A stretch of 64,000 nucleotides of DNA from Asterias amurensis. Taxonomy: Eukaryota > Echinodermata > Asteroidea > Forcipulatida > Asteriidae. Shown here in pieces: positions 37,376 to 50,700 of the stretch (position 1 is its first letter; each line of letters starts with the position of its first letter). The notes beneath the pieces were generated by a model. It did not search any database. It saw nothing but the letters and a program-made list of their open reading frames with translations, and was not told the origin of the DNA. The position numbers and the translations under genes were made by a program. The DNA lies in NCBI RefSeq assembly GCF_032118995.1, contig NC_092661.1:18363185-18427184 (forward strand), written 5' to 3'.

Positions 37376-38222
37376 GCCCACTACATCGTTTATTAGATTG
37401 AAGGGGATCGAATAAAGTGGCATAATTACTTTGGAAACGTTGAACCGACACCACCATGCACATGAGGAAATAATCAAAACAAAATAACGACGTTTTGGCA
37501 CTTACTACAAGCGCAATATCCCATTAGATTTTCTACATCGCATCGTTCCAAAAACTTAATTCTTTAAGTGTGTAAGTTCTTGATGTTTTTTTTTGTGTGT
37601 GTTCTGAATAGAAAACGTGTACAAGGGATCATTTTCAACAAGCTGGGATACATGTGTAAGATAATTCTAAACAATCCCCAGCTTAAATATGGGTGCTTAC
37701 CAAAAACACAATGAAACAGTGATGGCCACATCTTCTAATGCTATGGTGGGTTTAATTATTACCAATGTGGGTGAAAACAAAAAATCTTACAATGCAAAAT
37801 TCTAAAGTGAGACTTGTCCATAATCAGTTTGCCGGTAACAGTCCTTAACAACATGTGTTCCTGACATTAGTTACATACACTGCCAAGTGTTTCATTATCA
37901 GACTACGCTACTATCGAGACATAATCCGGTTCTGAATGTGCGGTTGCGGCTGTTATTTCGTGCATAGTCTTCCTTCTGCAACAACCGCAGCCACAGATTT
38001 GTCTAAATATGTTGGGATTGAAGAAAAACAAAATGGCCTATAAGTAACTATCGTATCATAATTCAGGGCATCCTAAACTGTCGAAGAAGACTAAAGTAAC
38101 CACAATTAAAAGTAAACAAAATATATCGGGTGAATGAAAACATCAAAGTCAACCACGGAAAGAAATTTCCGAAGGATGCAACTCCTTTAAGTGCATCGTT
38201 GTTTCTGAAACCAAAAGTTCAG

Positions 38223-38247
38223 CCCCCCCCCCAAAAAAAAAAAAAAA
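38223..38247 (+). repeat. C-run followed by A-run
   Basis: Ten C then fifteen A, an unstable homopolymer junction. Confidence 0.85.
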
Positions 38248-39778
38248 TATATATAATAATAAATAATGGCCATACGTATGCAGGACATATTTACCACATG
38301 ATGCTGAAATTCAATAAGGCTATAAAAATAATGACTACGAAAAAAAAAAAACCTTTTAAACTTTCATTCCTTTTGTTTGAATTCAGTAAATATTGTTAGA
38401 ACAATTAACTGAAACTCAGACAGTGGGGTTTTACAATTCTACTAGTGACGTTGCTGACAAAACAATTACAGGTGAAAATACAATGATTTCTAGCTTGTAC
38501 ATAATGTTTAAAATTTAGAATTTTAGCATTTGAAGCTAAATATTAAATATGATATTACTAAAAATAGTCCAAAGTCAAAGAGCTCATATTCAGAGAGAAA
38601 AAAACGTGCTCAGCAAATACACACCAACACATTGTATAATATAAAGATGTTTAGTATAATCTATTCATGACTGGTTTTCATCTAATTAGCTTTGCAGGGA
38701 ATTTTATTAAGCAATTATTTTCTACTTTGAAACAGCTATGTGAAATCAGATTATTTTATTGACAAAGTGCACATTCATTAAAACCAATCTAGTTATGTAA
38801 ATCAAGACAATTAGTTATTAAAGAACAAAGAACTCAAGCCTTGAAATTTGATTAAATTCCCTTGAAATTTGATTTAATTCATTAGTGAGATGAGAAATGT
38901 CATTCTCTATTTTTAAACAAAACGATTGAAGGTAAGTTTTGTTTTCAAGATTTTGTATCTTCTCATTGTGACGAAAAAGTTAGACCAAAGTTTTCTTACA
39001 AGACGCTTTACAAAGCATCTTGGTTGAAAATATTCATCTGCATTAATTGTTTTCGTTGATTAAATATTCCTGTAAGAAAGCCTTTCAACGAAAACCAAGT
39101 AATCCCAAACTGTAGTTTAAAACTATTATCTTAACATGTAAGTGCAGCAAAAGGTCATATTTTCGAAAATAAAATAATTATTTTAAGCTTAAAGCACACC
39201 GCACCATTTTCAACCATAGTTGAATTGCACCTTTTTAGAACAAACAATATTGCACATAAATTTTAGTCCGAATTATTTTGCGTATTTTGTGCACAGTAAT
39301 AATTATATTAATTTGTTTGTTATATTCTATTCTTCTAATCCTATACAGATATTGATTTTAGACACACAGTTTGTCCATCATAACAACTTTAAGTACCATA
39401 CCGGTATTTCATTGTGCTTGATTAATACTATTTCATATTTATAACATCAAAAATAAAATATATTTCTGGAATGTACACACTAGACTTATAATTAACTTGA
39501 GCTAAACAATATTCAAAGCATGATATGATATTCTTTACAACGTTCACATCATACGGCAATATACTAAGATAGTTAACAATAGCTTTCCCCAAATTAAATT
39601 TGCTCAATCAAATTATGGCAACAATACACAACTTGTTGTCTTTTATGAAAAACAAAACATACGTTTAAAAGACATCCAACTAAATTGTAATCACACTTCT
39701 GGCGATTCATTTTCTTCGTTAGAGAATAGATTGATATATTTCTGTTCAGTCGATTGTGGTAAATGCTGGGAATTCCAT

Positions 39779-39784
39779 TTTATT
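39779..39784 (-). terminator. Candidate poly(A) signal of the granin-like gene
   Basis: AATAAA on the minus strand, 85 bases after the stop codon. Confidence 0.45.
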
Positions 39785-39868
39785 GTCTTATGTGACGTTG
39801 CCTTGGTTATGATAGCAATATGGGCCTTTGAAAAGATCTAAATATCCTGTATTCTGTAGACTTCAGCT

Positions 39869-40000
39869 TCAATTCAAAAGTAGCGCCCTCAGTAGTTCTT
39901 CTTCTTCAAACTTCTTATCTTCTTCATTCAAGGCCTCGGCAAACTCCGTCAGTCGGCGAAGCTCTTCCAGTTGGCCGATGTCAAAGTCAATTTCCTCTAA
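39869..40000 (-). CDS. Granin-like gene, last coding exon (residues 834-876)
   Basis: Acceptor GGATTTTTAG, phase 0, stop TGA at 39871-39869. It encodes the amphipathic, Leu/Glu-rich helix LEEIDFDIGQLEELRR and ends EEELLRALLLN. Confidence 0.85.
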   Translation of the reverse strand, partial: LEEIDFDIGQLEELRRLTEFAEALNEEDKKFEEEELLRALLLN

Positions 40001-43000
40001 CTAAAAATCCACAAGAAAAAAGAAGAAGTTTCACAGGCTATTTTTGACAGCCGCAAAAAGCAATATCCACTAAGTTTAAACAAAGATTGTGCCCGACACG
40101 AAGTGTAATTTAGGGCCTACCTCATTTAAGTAACATGTACATCATTATAGTTTAAAAATGTTGTGTCGTTTGCTTGTTTCTGAACTGATACTTCATGAAT
40201 ATTTTTAAAAATCTAACACCAAGAAAAAATTGTGCACGTTTAAAAACATTGCAAAACATGTTTTGCTTGGGTCTTAACTTCATCAGGGTCGAACTTAGAT
40301 ATTTCATTTATTTTCTAAATCTATTAATAAATTGACGTTTCAAAGAGAGAGCTTATAACTCGATAAGCATAACCATGACGACAATAAAGCTAAATATAGA
40401 CTGACATCAGGTGAGTTTTCGAGGTAAACATTCTCATTAAAATCCTACGACTGTTAATTGACTGAAAGTACGCTATTCGATAGTGAAGTCTCGTAGTCTC
40501 TCGAGAGATCTCGTTCTTGATTTAAAAAAATGTTATGGCTTAGTTTGCGAATGTATTTAAGTTTTTCGGAAGCTCAAGCTGAGATTGTATCTCAGAGATA
40601 CCGTACATAATGAGAAACTTTAAAGACACTGGACACTACTGGTAAATGTCAAATACACTTGGTGTATCTCAACATATGCACAAAATAACAAACCTGTGTA
40701 AATTTGAGCTCAATTGGTCGTCGAAGTTGCGAGATATTAATGGAAGAAAAATACCATTGTAACACGTAGTTGTGTGCATTCAGATGCTTGATTTCGGGAC
40801 CTCAAAATCTAATTCTGAGTTCTCGAAATCAATGTTTTATACTATCAACAGCTCTCCATTGCTTGTTATCAAGTAAGTTTTTATGCGAACAATTATTTCG
40901 GGTAATTAATAATAGTGTCCACTGCCTTTGAAAGAGAAAATGAAACATCGATTTTATTCCAAAGAATTCGATGCGTCCAAAATGATGCCAACAGGGAGAA
41001 TAGTCTGTTCCCTGTTCATGTTCATCAGAAAACAACTGTGTGTATACAGATATTTGAGGAGTGGTACAAGCATGGAGGAAGACCATATTTTCTTCCTCCA
41101 TGGTACAAGTTACGATATTTATATCAATACACACTTACTTTAAGCTTTACATAAAGTATTCCTATTGACAGCAACGATTGTTTATCGAGAGATCATTTAG
41201 ATACAAAAGTGAAGTGACAAAAGCAGAGGAGTTTATCGTGTCCGTTTCTCGCCTCGTTACGAGTGACTGAACCAGGAAGTGTTATCATTTGAATCACTCC
41301 GTGGGTGAGTGAGGAATTAGCTAGCGACAGAGTTTCGATTAAAAACGTGCAAAGTGATAAGCTAAACGCACATAGACGTGTGAACACGATTTTTCCCTTG
41401 AGATACATGATATAAGTTTCCCCTGGGTCTAGGGTAGTTTCAACAAAGTCACGATTTCCCTCCCACTCTCACGTTTAACAAAAACAATGCTGTTCTGAAC
41501 TGTCACATTTCAAACATTGCTTGGTTTATAAAGTGAGCCCCTCCCTTCATGCAGAAAAACAATGATATTCCATGAAAAAGCTATAAAGATAATTCTAAGT
41601 ACACGTCATGTTGTGGTTGTTTCACTTATGAAAACATATTGTGAACTCCGCACTTTCTATGGTTATATAAATCTTATAGAAGCTACATTAATGTTGTAAC
41701 TTACATCATCTTGAAAGTCATCAATGTTGTCTTTAAAATCTCCCCATCTCCCGTCCTCCTCCTCTTCCTCCTCCCCCTCCTCATCTTCGACTATATTTCC
41801 TGACATTCCAAGAGCGTCAAGTAAGGCATCTTCCGAAACAGGCATGGCTTCAATTGGTTCTGGGTCCATGATGAAGCTCCCATCTCTCGTGTCGTAGTAG
41901 ACATCGAAGTCACCGGGCCACTGCTCGTAGCCGAGATCAGAGGGTTGAAGTAGGATGTATGGATTCTGGTACCCATCTTCCTCATTGCGTTTGGGCTTCA
42001 TGAGGTCTCCAATCATCCTCCCCTGGACGTAGTAACCCACGTGGGGACCTAGTAAGGCATCCTCGCCATCACGTCTCGTCCGTGGCTGCTCCACAAAGTC
42101 GCCCCAGTTATCCTCCTCATCAGCTTTCTGGAGGTACTCATTGTACAGACTAAGAAGCTCATCATCACTCAAGCTCTCCAGACCTCTCCCAGTCGGCGAG
42201 AAAGATCTCTGAAACACCGGCGGGTACTCGTTAAAATCTTGGTAGTCAATAACACGAGGGGTTCTCTTCACTTGACGGCTGTTTTCAGCATTCATGAAAC
42301 CTAGTATATCTTGGTTATTTTTATCCAAAGCCAGCTGCAGTTCATCCTCTTCTTCTTTTCTCTCCAGTTCATCCAACAGCAGTTGGTTCCGTCCAAGTTC
42401 AGCTGCCATGTCTTCGATGGACGATATCAGAACGGCGGCTTCAAGTTCAGTGTTCAGAAGATCCAAGAGTTCATTGTATTTAACGAGTGCATCATTACGT
42501 TCAACTCCAACTGTCCAGTCAGGATCAAGTATCGCTTCATCTGCCATTGCGTCAGAGGCGGAAAAGACTGGGAAATATTTTTCTCGCGAGAATGGCTCAA
42601 GTCCCGTTTTAGGGTAGCGGATCTCGTCAGGAGGACTTCTTGGGTCAATTTGTCTACGGAAATCTGATGATCGGGGATCAATATCTAGGTATTCTGTTGA
42701 GAAAGAAATAATTTTACAATAATTATTTTCAAGATTTAGATTTTTTCGCGGGAGACATGATTCATACAAATTTTACCACTCTCCTAGTCATGTAAAGATT
42801 GGGCAAAGTAGAGCACAACCACACCAGTGTTTTGAATAAGTTCTGCCCATTTGTAAAGCAATCCAGATAGGATTTGAACCCGTTTTTATTGTGAATCAAT
42901 CCAGTAAAGGAGATAGGTTTTTAACATTTTAACAGGCAGAGATCTCAATTGTAGTTTGCCATTACCTGATGGGTCACTCCTCTTGCGATAACCTTCAAGA

Positions 43001-44964
43001 TTCGGTAAGCTCTCCACATAGACCTTGAGGGACTCCTTTTCATCATCTCGCTTGTACCCATCGTACGTGAGAGTACCTTCCCTGTAGGGTGAACCTGGTA
43101 CAAGGAAAGCGCCCCATCCTTCCTCTTCACTATCTTCATCATCTTCACCGTCAAGCATCTCATCGTCCTCAAGGAACTCTCCTTCTTCTATCTCATTCTC
43201 ATCACCTTCTTCTCCTTCAACCTCTTCGATTTCATCTGCTTCTGCCTCCGCAACAGCCTCGTTATAATAATTTGGCAGTGGAGCTCCGACGTAGAACTCC
43301 TCACCCTCCATGCCGGTGTTTTCATCCGCTTCGTTTTTAAAGTACTTGATCAGATCCTCGAAGCGTTCCTGTGGGGTCAGTACTTGGTCTTGGTCCATCT
43401 GAGTTGCCTCCACGTCTTGTTCTTGTAGTCTCTCTAGCGCGTTGATTTTCTCAATTAGGTCAGATTGACCTTGGCCTGGCTCATCCCAGGAAAGGTCTCG
43501 CTTGCTTCTATGTCTGGTACCGGCCTCAGGCATTGATGCAACATCCAGCTTAGAACTACTCTGGATATCTTCACCTTTGACATCTGACACGGAAGTATTG
43601 GTATCTTCCTTTGTTTGATCCTCGGGTTGGGTTTCTATGGTGTATATGTCTTTCTCATCTTGAATCTCGTCATTCTCGTTTCCCATCATTCCTTCTTCTG
43701 TGAATTGGATTTCATTTGGCTCCAGTTGCTCTTCGTCTTGGTACTGGACGTTGCCATCAGCGCACAATCCCAACTGACACAAGAACTCGTCAACAGTCTG
43801 GTCCACCTGGTTGTTCATTTCTTCCACCGGGATCCCATCGAATGCTCCACCTGGAGTATCAAGATCTATTCCATTATCAACCACGTCATCAACAGCACTG
43901 GACCCGTAGTAGGATTCTAAATACTCATCGAAAATATCAAAGTTGCTGGACCACATCTGGGACTCCTCCTCGTTATAACTGGGCTCATTGGGGAGGTCGT
44001 AAAGCCACGGGGAGATTGCACTCTCTTCGAATGAGTAATAATCCATGGATGGTTCCATCATAAGGTAGTCGAGGAGATCTGACTCACTACTCCCCAAAGG
44101 GGCTTCCCCATCCATGACGTCACTGTCGATTACATCATCTGTATCTTCTTCCATACTCCCATTGATGACCTCATCCACTTCGTCTTGCACTATCTCTTTC
44201 TCCTCCTTTGGTGCCTCGGGCTTATCGTCAGGGGTTGGTGCTGAATCGATTGTTTCCAAAGACTCTTCCTTCAACAGAGCCTTTTCGATATCTGCAGTTA
44301 GTAATAAATGAAATTGTGAACATTATCATCGATACACACGTATACGTGTGTCCTGGCTAAAATAGTTATGTAACATTATCTGCAGAAAGGTTTCATGATT
44401 TAAACAACCAGTATATTAAAATGAATTGTGTATAATACTTGCAGGCTTTCTGCTGTCCCTGTGTTAGTGTTCTGCCTTAAATGGTCTGAGTACTGTTTGA
44501 AGGACACAAAACACGATATCCACAGATTTGAATTTAACTAACTCGGTTTGAAGATAATTGTGGTAGAAAGCTTCCCTTGAAATATTACTTGCTGAGATGA
44601 TGTATTTTTTGAGAAATAAGTGAACCAATTTCACGAAATAATTTTCTTCTCAGGGGACGAACATTTTTTTTCTTCAGCTTGAACAAAGTACCAGTATAGT
44701 TACCAGTATTGGTGTTTTACTCCTTTCTCAAAAATGAAGTGTTTTATAATGTTACTGACAAGTGAGGACTGAGAACACACCTTCATCAAGATCGTCGAGG
44801 TGTTTGACCTCTTCCACTGCCTCTGTGATCTTTGTGTCTGGTCCAATCACCTCCTCCTCCTTTATCACTTGCTCCTCTAGGACGCCTGTGGGCGCTGCGT
44901 ATACTACACATGACGTCATCGCGGTCATTAACACCAACACCCATAGTGAGTTAGATACAGCCAT
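39869..44964 (-). CDS. Acidic secreted precursor, granin-like prohormone candidate (876 aa)
   Basis: Minus-strand join of 44964-44781, 44291-42966, 42693-41705 and 40000-39869, 877 codons including the stop, all GT-AG, phases 1, 1, 0. A signal peptide (WVLVLMTAMTSCVVYA, cleavage near residue 23) is followed by a hugely Glu/Asp-rich chain without membrane segments. Putative convertase sites: RHRSKR (321-326), YKR (474-476), YRKR (496-499), VKR (645-647), RTRR (708-711) and KPKR (736-739). The only close Cys pair in the mature chain is C233/C238. WGAF at 454-457 and WGDF at 700-703 and 820-823 each follow acidic runs. ESLSDDEL (676-683) partly resembles the chromogranin/secretogranin signature. 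Expected site: the regulated secretory pathway of neuroendocrine cells. The family is not identified with certainty. Confidence 0.82.
40619..40932. repeat. Palindromic-end element, family 1, copy 2
   Basis: Starts TTTAAAGACACTGGACACTA and ends AGTGTCCACTGCCTTTGAA, inverted ends. Internal orientation is opposite to copies 1 and 3. It lies in the last intron of the granin-like gene. Confidence 0.85.
41705..42693 (-). CDS. Granin-like gene, third coding exon (residues 504-833)
   Basis: Acceptor TTTCTCAACAG, donor GAT/GTAAGT, phase 1 to 0. It contains a helical LLDLLNTELEAAVLISSIED segment, the VKR, RTRR and KPKR sites, two WGDF motifs and Glu runs. Confidence 0.9.
42966..44291 (-). CDS. Granin-like gene, second coding exon (residues 62-504)
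   Basis: Acceptor ACTAACTGCAG, donor TCAG/GTAATG, phase 1 to 1. A 1.3-kb exon with acidic sequence, the C233/C238 pair (CQLGLC), the furin-like RHRSKR site and the first WGAF motif. Confidence 0.9.
44781..44964 (-). CDS. Granin-like gene, first coding exon (residues 1-62)
   Basis: ATG at 44964, in an exon whose acceptor (TTTTTTCATCAG) puts its first base at 44974. At least one 5' untranslated exon must therefore lie upstream. Donor GAAG/GTGTGT, phase 1. It encodes the signal peptide and EEQVIKEEEVIGPDTKITEA. Confidence 0.85.
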
Positions 44965-44974
44965 GTTCAAAGAC

Positions 44975-46770
44975 CTGATGAAAAAAGGGAAACAATGTAA
45001 ACAACATGATTGAATTGTACAATTATTTCTTAGGTTTCTTCCATTTTGGCTGAAATTATCAGACACCAATAAATTGTTTTTCATCCTTTTAGTCTGACAA
45101 GAAGTTCTTGTGTATACCCGAACGCTCCATTTAAAAGTGATAATTTGCACACGAAGGAGAATACACATTATATTCGATAACAAAAACAAAGTTCTTAATC
45201 ACGTCGTACAAGAAACAAATAATCGGAATATCTTATGAGGGAATCTTAATCTGGGCATAAAGGCCTTAGGACTTTTTTGTTTCGTTTGTTTTCTGTTGTA
45301 AAACAACAAAAAGGAGTTGTGAAGTTGCACGAACAAGGCGGCAAAAGCTGTGCCCCATACCGTCCAAATGGCAGCCTTGAGCACGCACGGTAAAACACGA
45401 CAATTTTTTCCCCTAAGATGTGCCTTTGGTTTGACATCTTCAGGATATGAAGACTAGTCAGTCAACAACGACCTAATGAAAGATAGTCACGTAGACCGAG
45501 TGGTACACAAGTAGGCTAAGATGGTCTATGTTAAATCACTATGGACGGTGAGGCTAGTAGCAGGCATGACACACGACCATCAGCAGTGACTGCAGAAAGA
45601 CTGATTATAGAATGTGGACTGAGATGAAGAAAAGATGGAAGGAAAGAGGGCGGGAGAGACACGGGGGCGGAGAGAGATGCAATTATGGGAGCTTCAGATT
45701 CTGATGTAAGGTTTAGTGGACAGAGAAGAGTGCCGAGAGGAGGGGAAATAATGATCTATTTAAGGAGAGTGTTCTAAAAGCTCAGTTTCCTGAAAGACAT
45801 TGCATTTCAAAGAAATAACGTTTTGCTTAAACAAGTGCTTGGTGAGGTGTTTCTTCCTTAAATCATGCAATCATTCGGAAAACCGTCTGGTCTGACGCGA
45901 TTCAAACGAGTTGAGAGCAATAAGTGTTGTTCGTTCTCTCTTATTAAAGTAAGATAACGTTTTAGTAGTAAACCCTTAAAGAAAACAACCTTTAGAACCC
46001 TAAGTACAAACAATCACAAAATGCAAGCAGTGAAACTATTATTTGAGGTCTGCACCGTTCTAAATAGATTTTTGACTTTTTATAGTCACTCCTAATTTAT
46101 AACTCACTGTTGTTATAACTCAATGTGCTTTAAAAACTGGGGCAATGCCAATGCAAATCTTGTTTTGGAGCACAGTACTTGATGACGTCTTATGCACCTA
46201 AGGGTTTGAAGAAAAGTCACTGTGAGTTCCAGTATTTCTACAGCGATGTTCGTTAAGAAATCTACTCCCAGATTCAATCACGCCCATCGATATGGTCGTC
46301 TGCTCTTTAAGGGAAAACTGTATTAGTGAACGAAATTGATTGGCTCAATGGAAATGTCCTTCAGCCTATTAGGTGAGCCTGTTGTATTTTCAGACTGTTC
46401 GCGTCTGCGCTGTACACCCCAAAAGAGATTAATTGCCATGACAATCTAATTACCGTATTCTGCCGGCGAAGATACCATTGTGGAAATTGAATTCAGGTTT
46501 ATATCTACGCGCCACGCGTTATTACCGGTGCGATTGTTTGCCAAGCACTTCTCACGAGTAAAATTAGACGTGCTTTTGCATTCGTTTCCTTTCAAGTTTT
46601 TTTGAAAACCGCAACTGATGCGCAAGTGGCAACAAATGCGACCGCACGAACGCACGAACGCGACTTCCTAGCTGCTTGTACTTTGACGGTGCAAATGCCG
46701 TTCGTAATTAGCTGTGTTCTGTTGGATCATGAAGTTCATAAAGTACTTGATGGTATGAAATTTGAACTTT
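44975..46770. other. 5' region of the granin-like gene
   Basis: Must contain the untranslated first exon and promoter on the minus strand, because the first coding exon begins with a splice acceptor. I could not place them. The purine-rich stretch at 45620-45750 is notable, but its role is unknown. Confidence 0.45.
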
Positions 46771-46878
46771 AAACCTTATTCCCCTGAAGACGAGCAGAGT
46801 ATACTGTTCGAAACGTCGAGACCTAACCGGCTCTTCTCAGAGCCAACATACACAACAAGTTTACACATGGTTGTCCCC
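46771..46878 (+). repeat. Family 5-related element with ribozyme-like stem
   Basis: ACCGGCTCTTCTCAGAGCCA and TTACACATGGTTG match family 5. Upstream lies CTGAAGA followed by a 7-base-pair stem and AAACGTCG (46784-46817). Confidence 0.65.
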
Positions 46879-47694
46879 ACAAGTTTACTATATGTTTACA
46901 GTGTCTTCCTATTTCCCATCACACTGCAAAGCTTCAAACAATACTTATTCACATCGTACATGGAAATTAGGTGTGCCGTGCAAACAAGTACAATAGTTGC
47001 CTAGTCGTTTCTTTATCATGTGCCACTACCATCCCGGCTGCTGGAAAATGCTATCAAAGTTGAATTCACATCAATCATGAATGAATATTTTATCATGATC
47101 TTTTTTAGGATTTCAAATCATTAGGACTACGGTTCGAACCCACTCCGAAAAAAACTAAAAACTAAGATTACAGTGACTCAAAGTTCGAACCAGCCAAGAC
47201 ATGTGTTCTTAGTTCGAATCCATCCTTCCTTGAAACTCGTTAACTCAACTTCAAGGGGTTAAACGACGACATGACAAGGTAACTTAATACTGGGGTTCGG
47301 ATCCACTTTGGTCAGGGCACAAATCACTTGTCAACAGGTCACAATAAACAAATCGAGATGCATACGATTTGTTTCTTTAGACTTCCAATAGGAGATCAAA
47401 TTTCAGCAAGGATTCTACCATGCAACCCACTGATGAAAGACATGATTATAATGTAGGCCTACAAGAAGAAGAGAATGAAGACCAACGGTCCTCTTGCAAT
47501 ATGCAGCATGTGTCAGGTCGGCACCAGAGACGCTGCTAGTAAATCCCATGGGGTGAAACATCAAACCTGCTAGTCTTCGTCATTTCTAAATGGAAATCAT
47601 TATATTACCCATGGTCTAAAGGGATCATGGAAATGTACGCATAAACCAGTCGATGATATTTACATCTTTATGAGATCTCACGTTCGTTCTGAGA

Positions 47695-47721
47695 TAATTT
47701 AAGTAATTTAAGTAATTTAAG
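47695..47721 (+). repeat. TAATTTAAG tandem, three copies
   Basis: Three perfect nine-base units in intergenic DNA. Confidence 0.85.
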
Positions 47722-50700
47722 CGTATATCTCACAACACAAAAGCTGCGCCAGTTATTAGTACAACAAAATAGTAAATCTAATATTATTAAAAGATTGCTT
47801 TCTTATTAACATATCAACCTATTAAAGTTGTATATATGTCGTCCACTCTCGTGTCTATCACTCGGACTTGAGATCTACAAAACAATTGACGTTTGTTTCA
47901 GGTGGATTGTTATCTTTATTGTAATTTATACAGGGATAGATCAACATATGCCCTTCCTGAATAACATTTAGAGTTATATCGGCAAATAATGATAATGTCA
48001 CTTGGGAACACTTCTTATGTATATTTTGTCCCACAAAACAACCAACAACTTGACAAATATTGGGGCTGCCATGGAATTCAATTCAATTCAACTCAATTTA
48101 ATGCAGTTGAAGAGTAGACGTTCCATATAATGATTTCGGTGAAGGTGTGAGTTACTGACACTTAAGCGAAGTGACGCCTACATGGTCAAACTACTCAAAG
48201 TAGAAATAAATGCTTGAATGATTCTCAGAAAATATTACTCGTCAACTAATACAGAGATGTCATGTTAACGGTATCCACCAATATAAACTTATTTCACATC
48301 AAATGCTTTTTTCCCCCAAAAAAAAGTTTTCTGAAATTTGCCTTGTGCATTCTATGCTGCGTACAATTGAGCTAAAGTCTGCTTTAATATTAATAAAGAA
48401 ATTAGAATTGAACTTCAAATGAGATTTTATATGAAATAATGTGCACATCTAGAGATGTTACTATCTTTCAGATAAAGACAAGGTAGTCTATATTTTCCTG
48501 ATTAACGTCAGTGTGGATTAACATTAAGCTTTAAACGGTAAAAAAACAAGATTGCCGCACCTGATAATGTTTCATCGAGAACACACTTACGTATAAAATG
48601 TCAACAATATTTCATGTAGGCCTACGTCATGTCTTCGAAATCTATTACATTATAATGTAGTATCGGAATTCTCTCATTAATTTAATGGGGATGAAAACCG
48701 TTTCTGATTCTTTCTGACAAAAGACTATCACCAACCCCATCATGCAGAGATGAATTGATTGACTTGACAGAATGCATGGCATTACACACTTTCCCAATCC
48801 CTCGTCCGTTGGGGTTTCAGTCGGTACGGGCCGCTATAACGAATGAACAGGTAGTTCATCAACTATCGGGGGACAATAGCAAAATGATATCCACGCAGTA
48901 TATTAATAGACAACCGGTGTATGTGTACACCCGTATGTTTTATCTTCCAACCTTAAAAAGAAGTGGTACATGTTTGATAAGTTTGAAGTTAATAAAAAGG
49001 ACGTCTATTGACGCGCAGCACACAGTTAACTTATTGTGTATAATCATATAGAAAGGTAACTTTTATAGCAAGGTAAAAAAAAACCTATAAATACGCGAGC
49101 ATTTTTTAATTTCTTTAGTATCCATCAAAGCAAAGAGTCGATAAACTAAAAAAAAATCAAGTCCATATTGAATGTTGCTCGCATCAGGTAAATTAATCTT
49201 TGTTGCATTGAATACAAGAAAAGATCAAAGAGAAACGCAGCTTCAGCTGTAATTGAATCTTGCCACATAATGCTCAATGCATCTGCGTTCAGACAGACAA
49301 AAATGGCTCTTCGTGATTATATTGCATTGGTACGGTTTTCTTTCTCTTTGGACATTGTCAATCGGCTACCGGGATCAGATCTCAGGATAGTTTCTCAACT
49401 GTCGGCGATATTTATCACCACGTTGCCTGACTGATCCATACTAACGATCCAGAGTGTAACTTGAGTGCTACTCCCAATACTCCAGCGATGAACATTGAGG
49501 CCCTCTATCATACACACAGACGGAAAAACAAGCATTATATATCGAAAAGCATCGTGCAGAATTCATCTTGAAAACAAAAGCAATCCCACGATAAGCCTCA
49601 AGTGTCTCCAACATTAAATATTTGAAACCTCCAACATTAATTATTTGAAACATAATAGCAAGTGAGTGGTCTGGGAAATCCGTTGGCAATATTCACCATT
49701 AGATAACTCCACGAGTTTCTCTACACACCAGGCTGTTTCTTCATGCTCGTGGGAAGCGCATGAACCAAGTATGGGGACGAGATATGAAATTATCCCCAGT
49801 GCTCCATCGATCCAACCGTTTGTCAATGACTAATTGAAAAATGTGAAGGCAGACAATCTACCCGCCGCTAGGGATCAAAAGCCGAGAGAATATATACCCA
49901 AAAAAAAGTAGCCCGACGAGTAGATGATACAATGACGAGCTGCCGATGTTGGCTGGCGTTGAATACACATCTTAAAGTGCTCGTTGTCTTACTTATACAT
50001 TGTTCTAGACAGCTACCATCAAGTTATTTTTTGTTGGTGAGATTTCTTGAAGTGGTTCGGTGCGCTATATGGACTTTGATTTTTATCGGGCAGAAATTAT
50101 GATCTTTGACTCGGGGTGATGGTCAAACCGGAGCTAGTTTATATCCGCAGTCTGCAGTACAACTTTTTTTTAGTGTTCAGAGTTCACTTGGCACATCAAA
50201 TACAATCGAAACACCCAGGTTTCATATGGGTTCTACAAAATGTCAGCATAGTTAAAAATTATAAAGCCTTACCATAAACGCAATGGTTGATTGTACCATA
50301 ACGAAATAATACTCATGGCTAGATGTACCCTTTGGATGCGGGCAAAAATTAATCAATTTTGTATTTGACTCACGCCGATAATTGACTTGCGACGCGAGAA
50401 CTTCAGCTAGGAATCGAAACAGCGCAAACATTGTTACGAAACAAAGCAAACATTTCCACACAATATAAACAGTGCGTTTTGGTATGATTCAATAATTATA
50501 CGTCATACGAAATTAATTTAATTCGCCATGTCGTGCTACAATAACAAGAAGTAATCTTAATTTAAACCAGTTGGGGGCAGTCTATTTTGCCGTGCGAACC
50601 TCAGTTTGGTTACACAGTGATTTGAATGTGACAAGAAAGCAAAAATGATTGCTTCGTGTGAAAGATTTGAATCATAAATTCTTTTCTGAAATTATTATGT

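Larger units (their letters stand above)
36225..39778. other. Spacer between the converging genes
   Basis: Apart from the family 4 copy at 37250 and homopolymer runs near 38223 and 38340, I see no structured feature. The ORF at 38130-38399 is low-complexity and unsupported. Confidence 0.55.

Noticed and set aside
42294..42667. Ser-rich ORFs on the plus strand opposite the granin-like gene
   Set aside because: Shadows of Glu/Asp codons in the real minus-strand exon.
44975..45189. Upstream extension of the granin-like ORF
   Set aside because: A strong acceptor lies at 44975. The signal peptide begins at the ATG 44964, and the upstream residues look noncoding.
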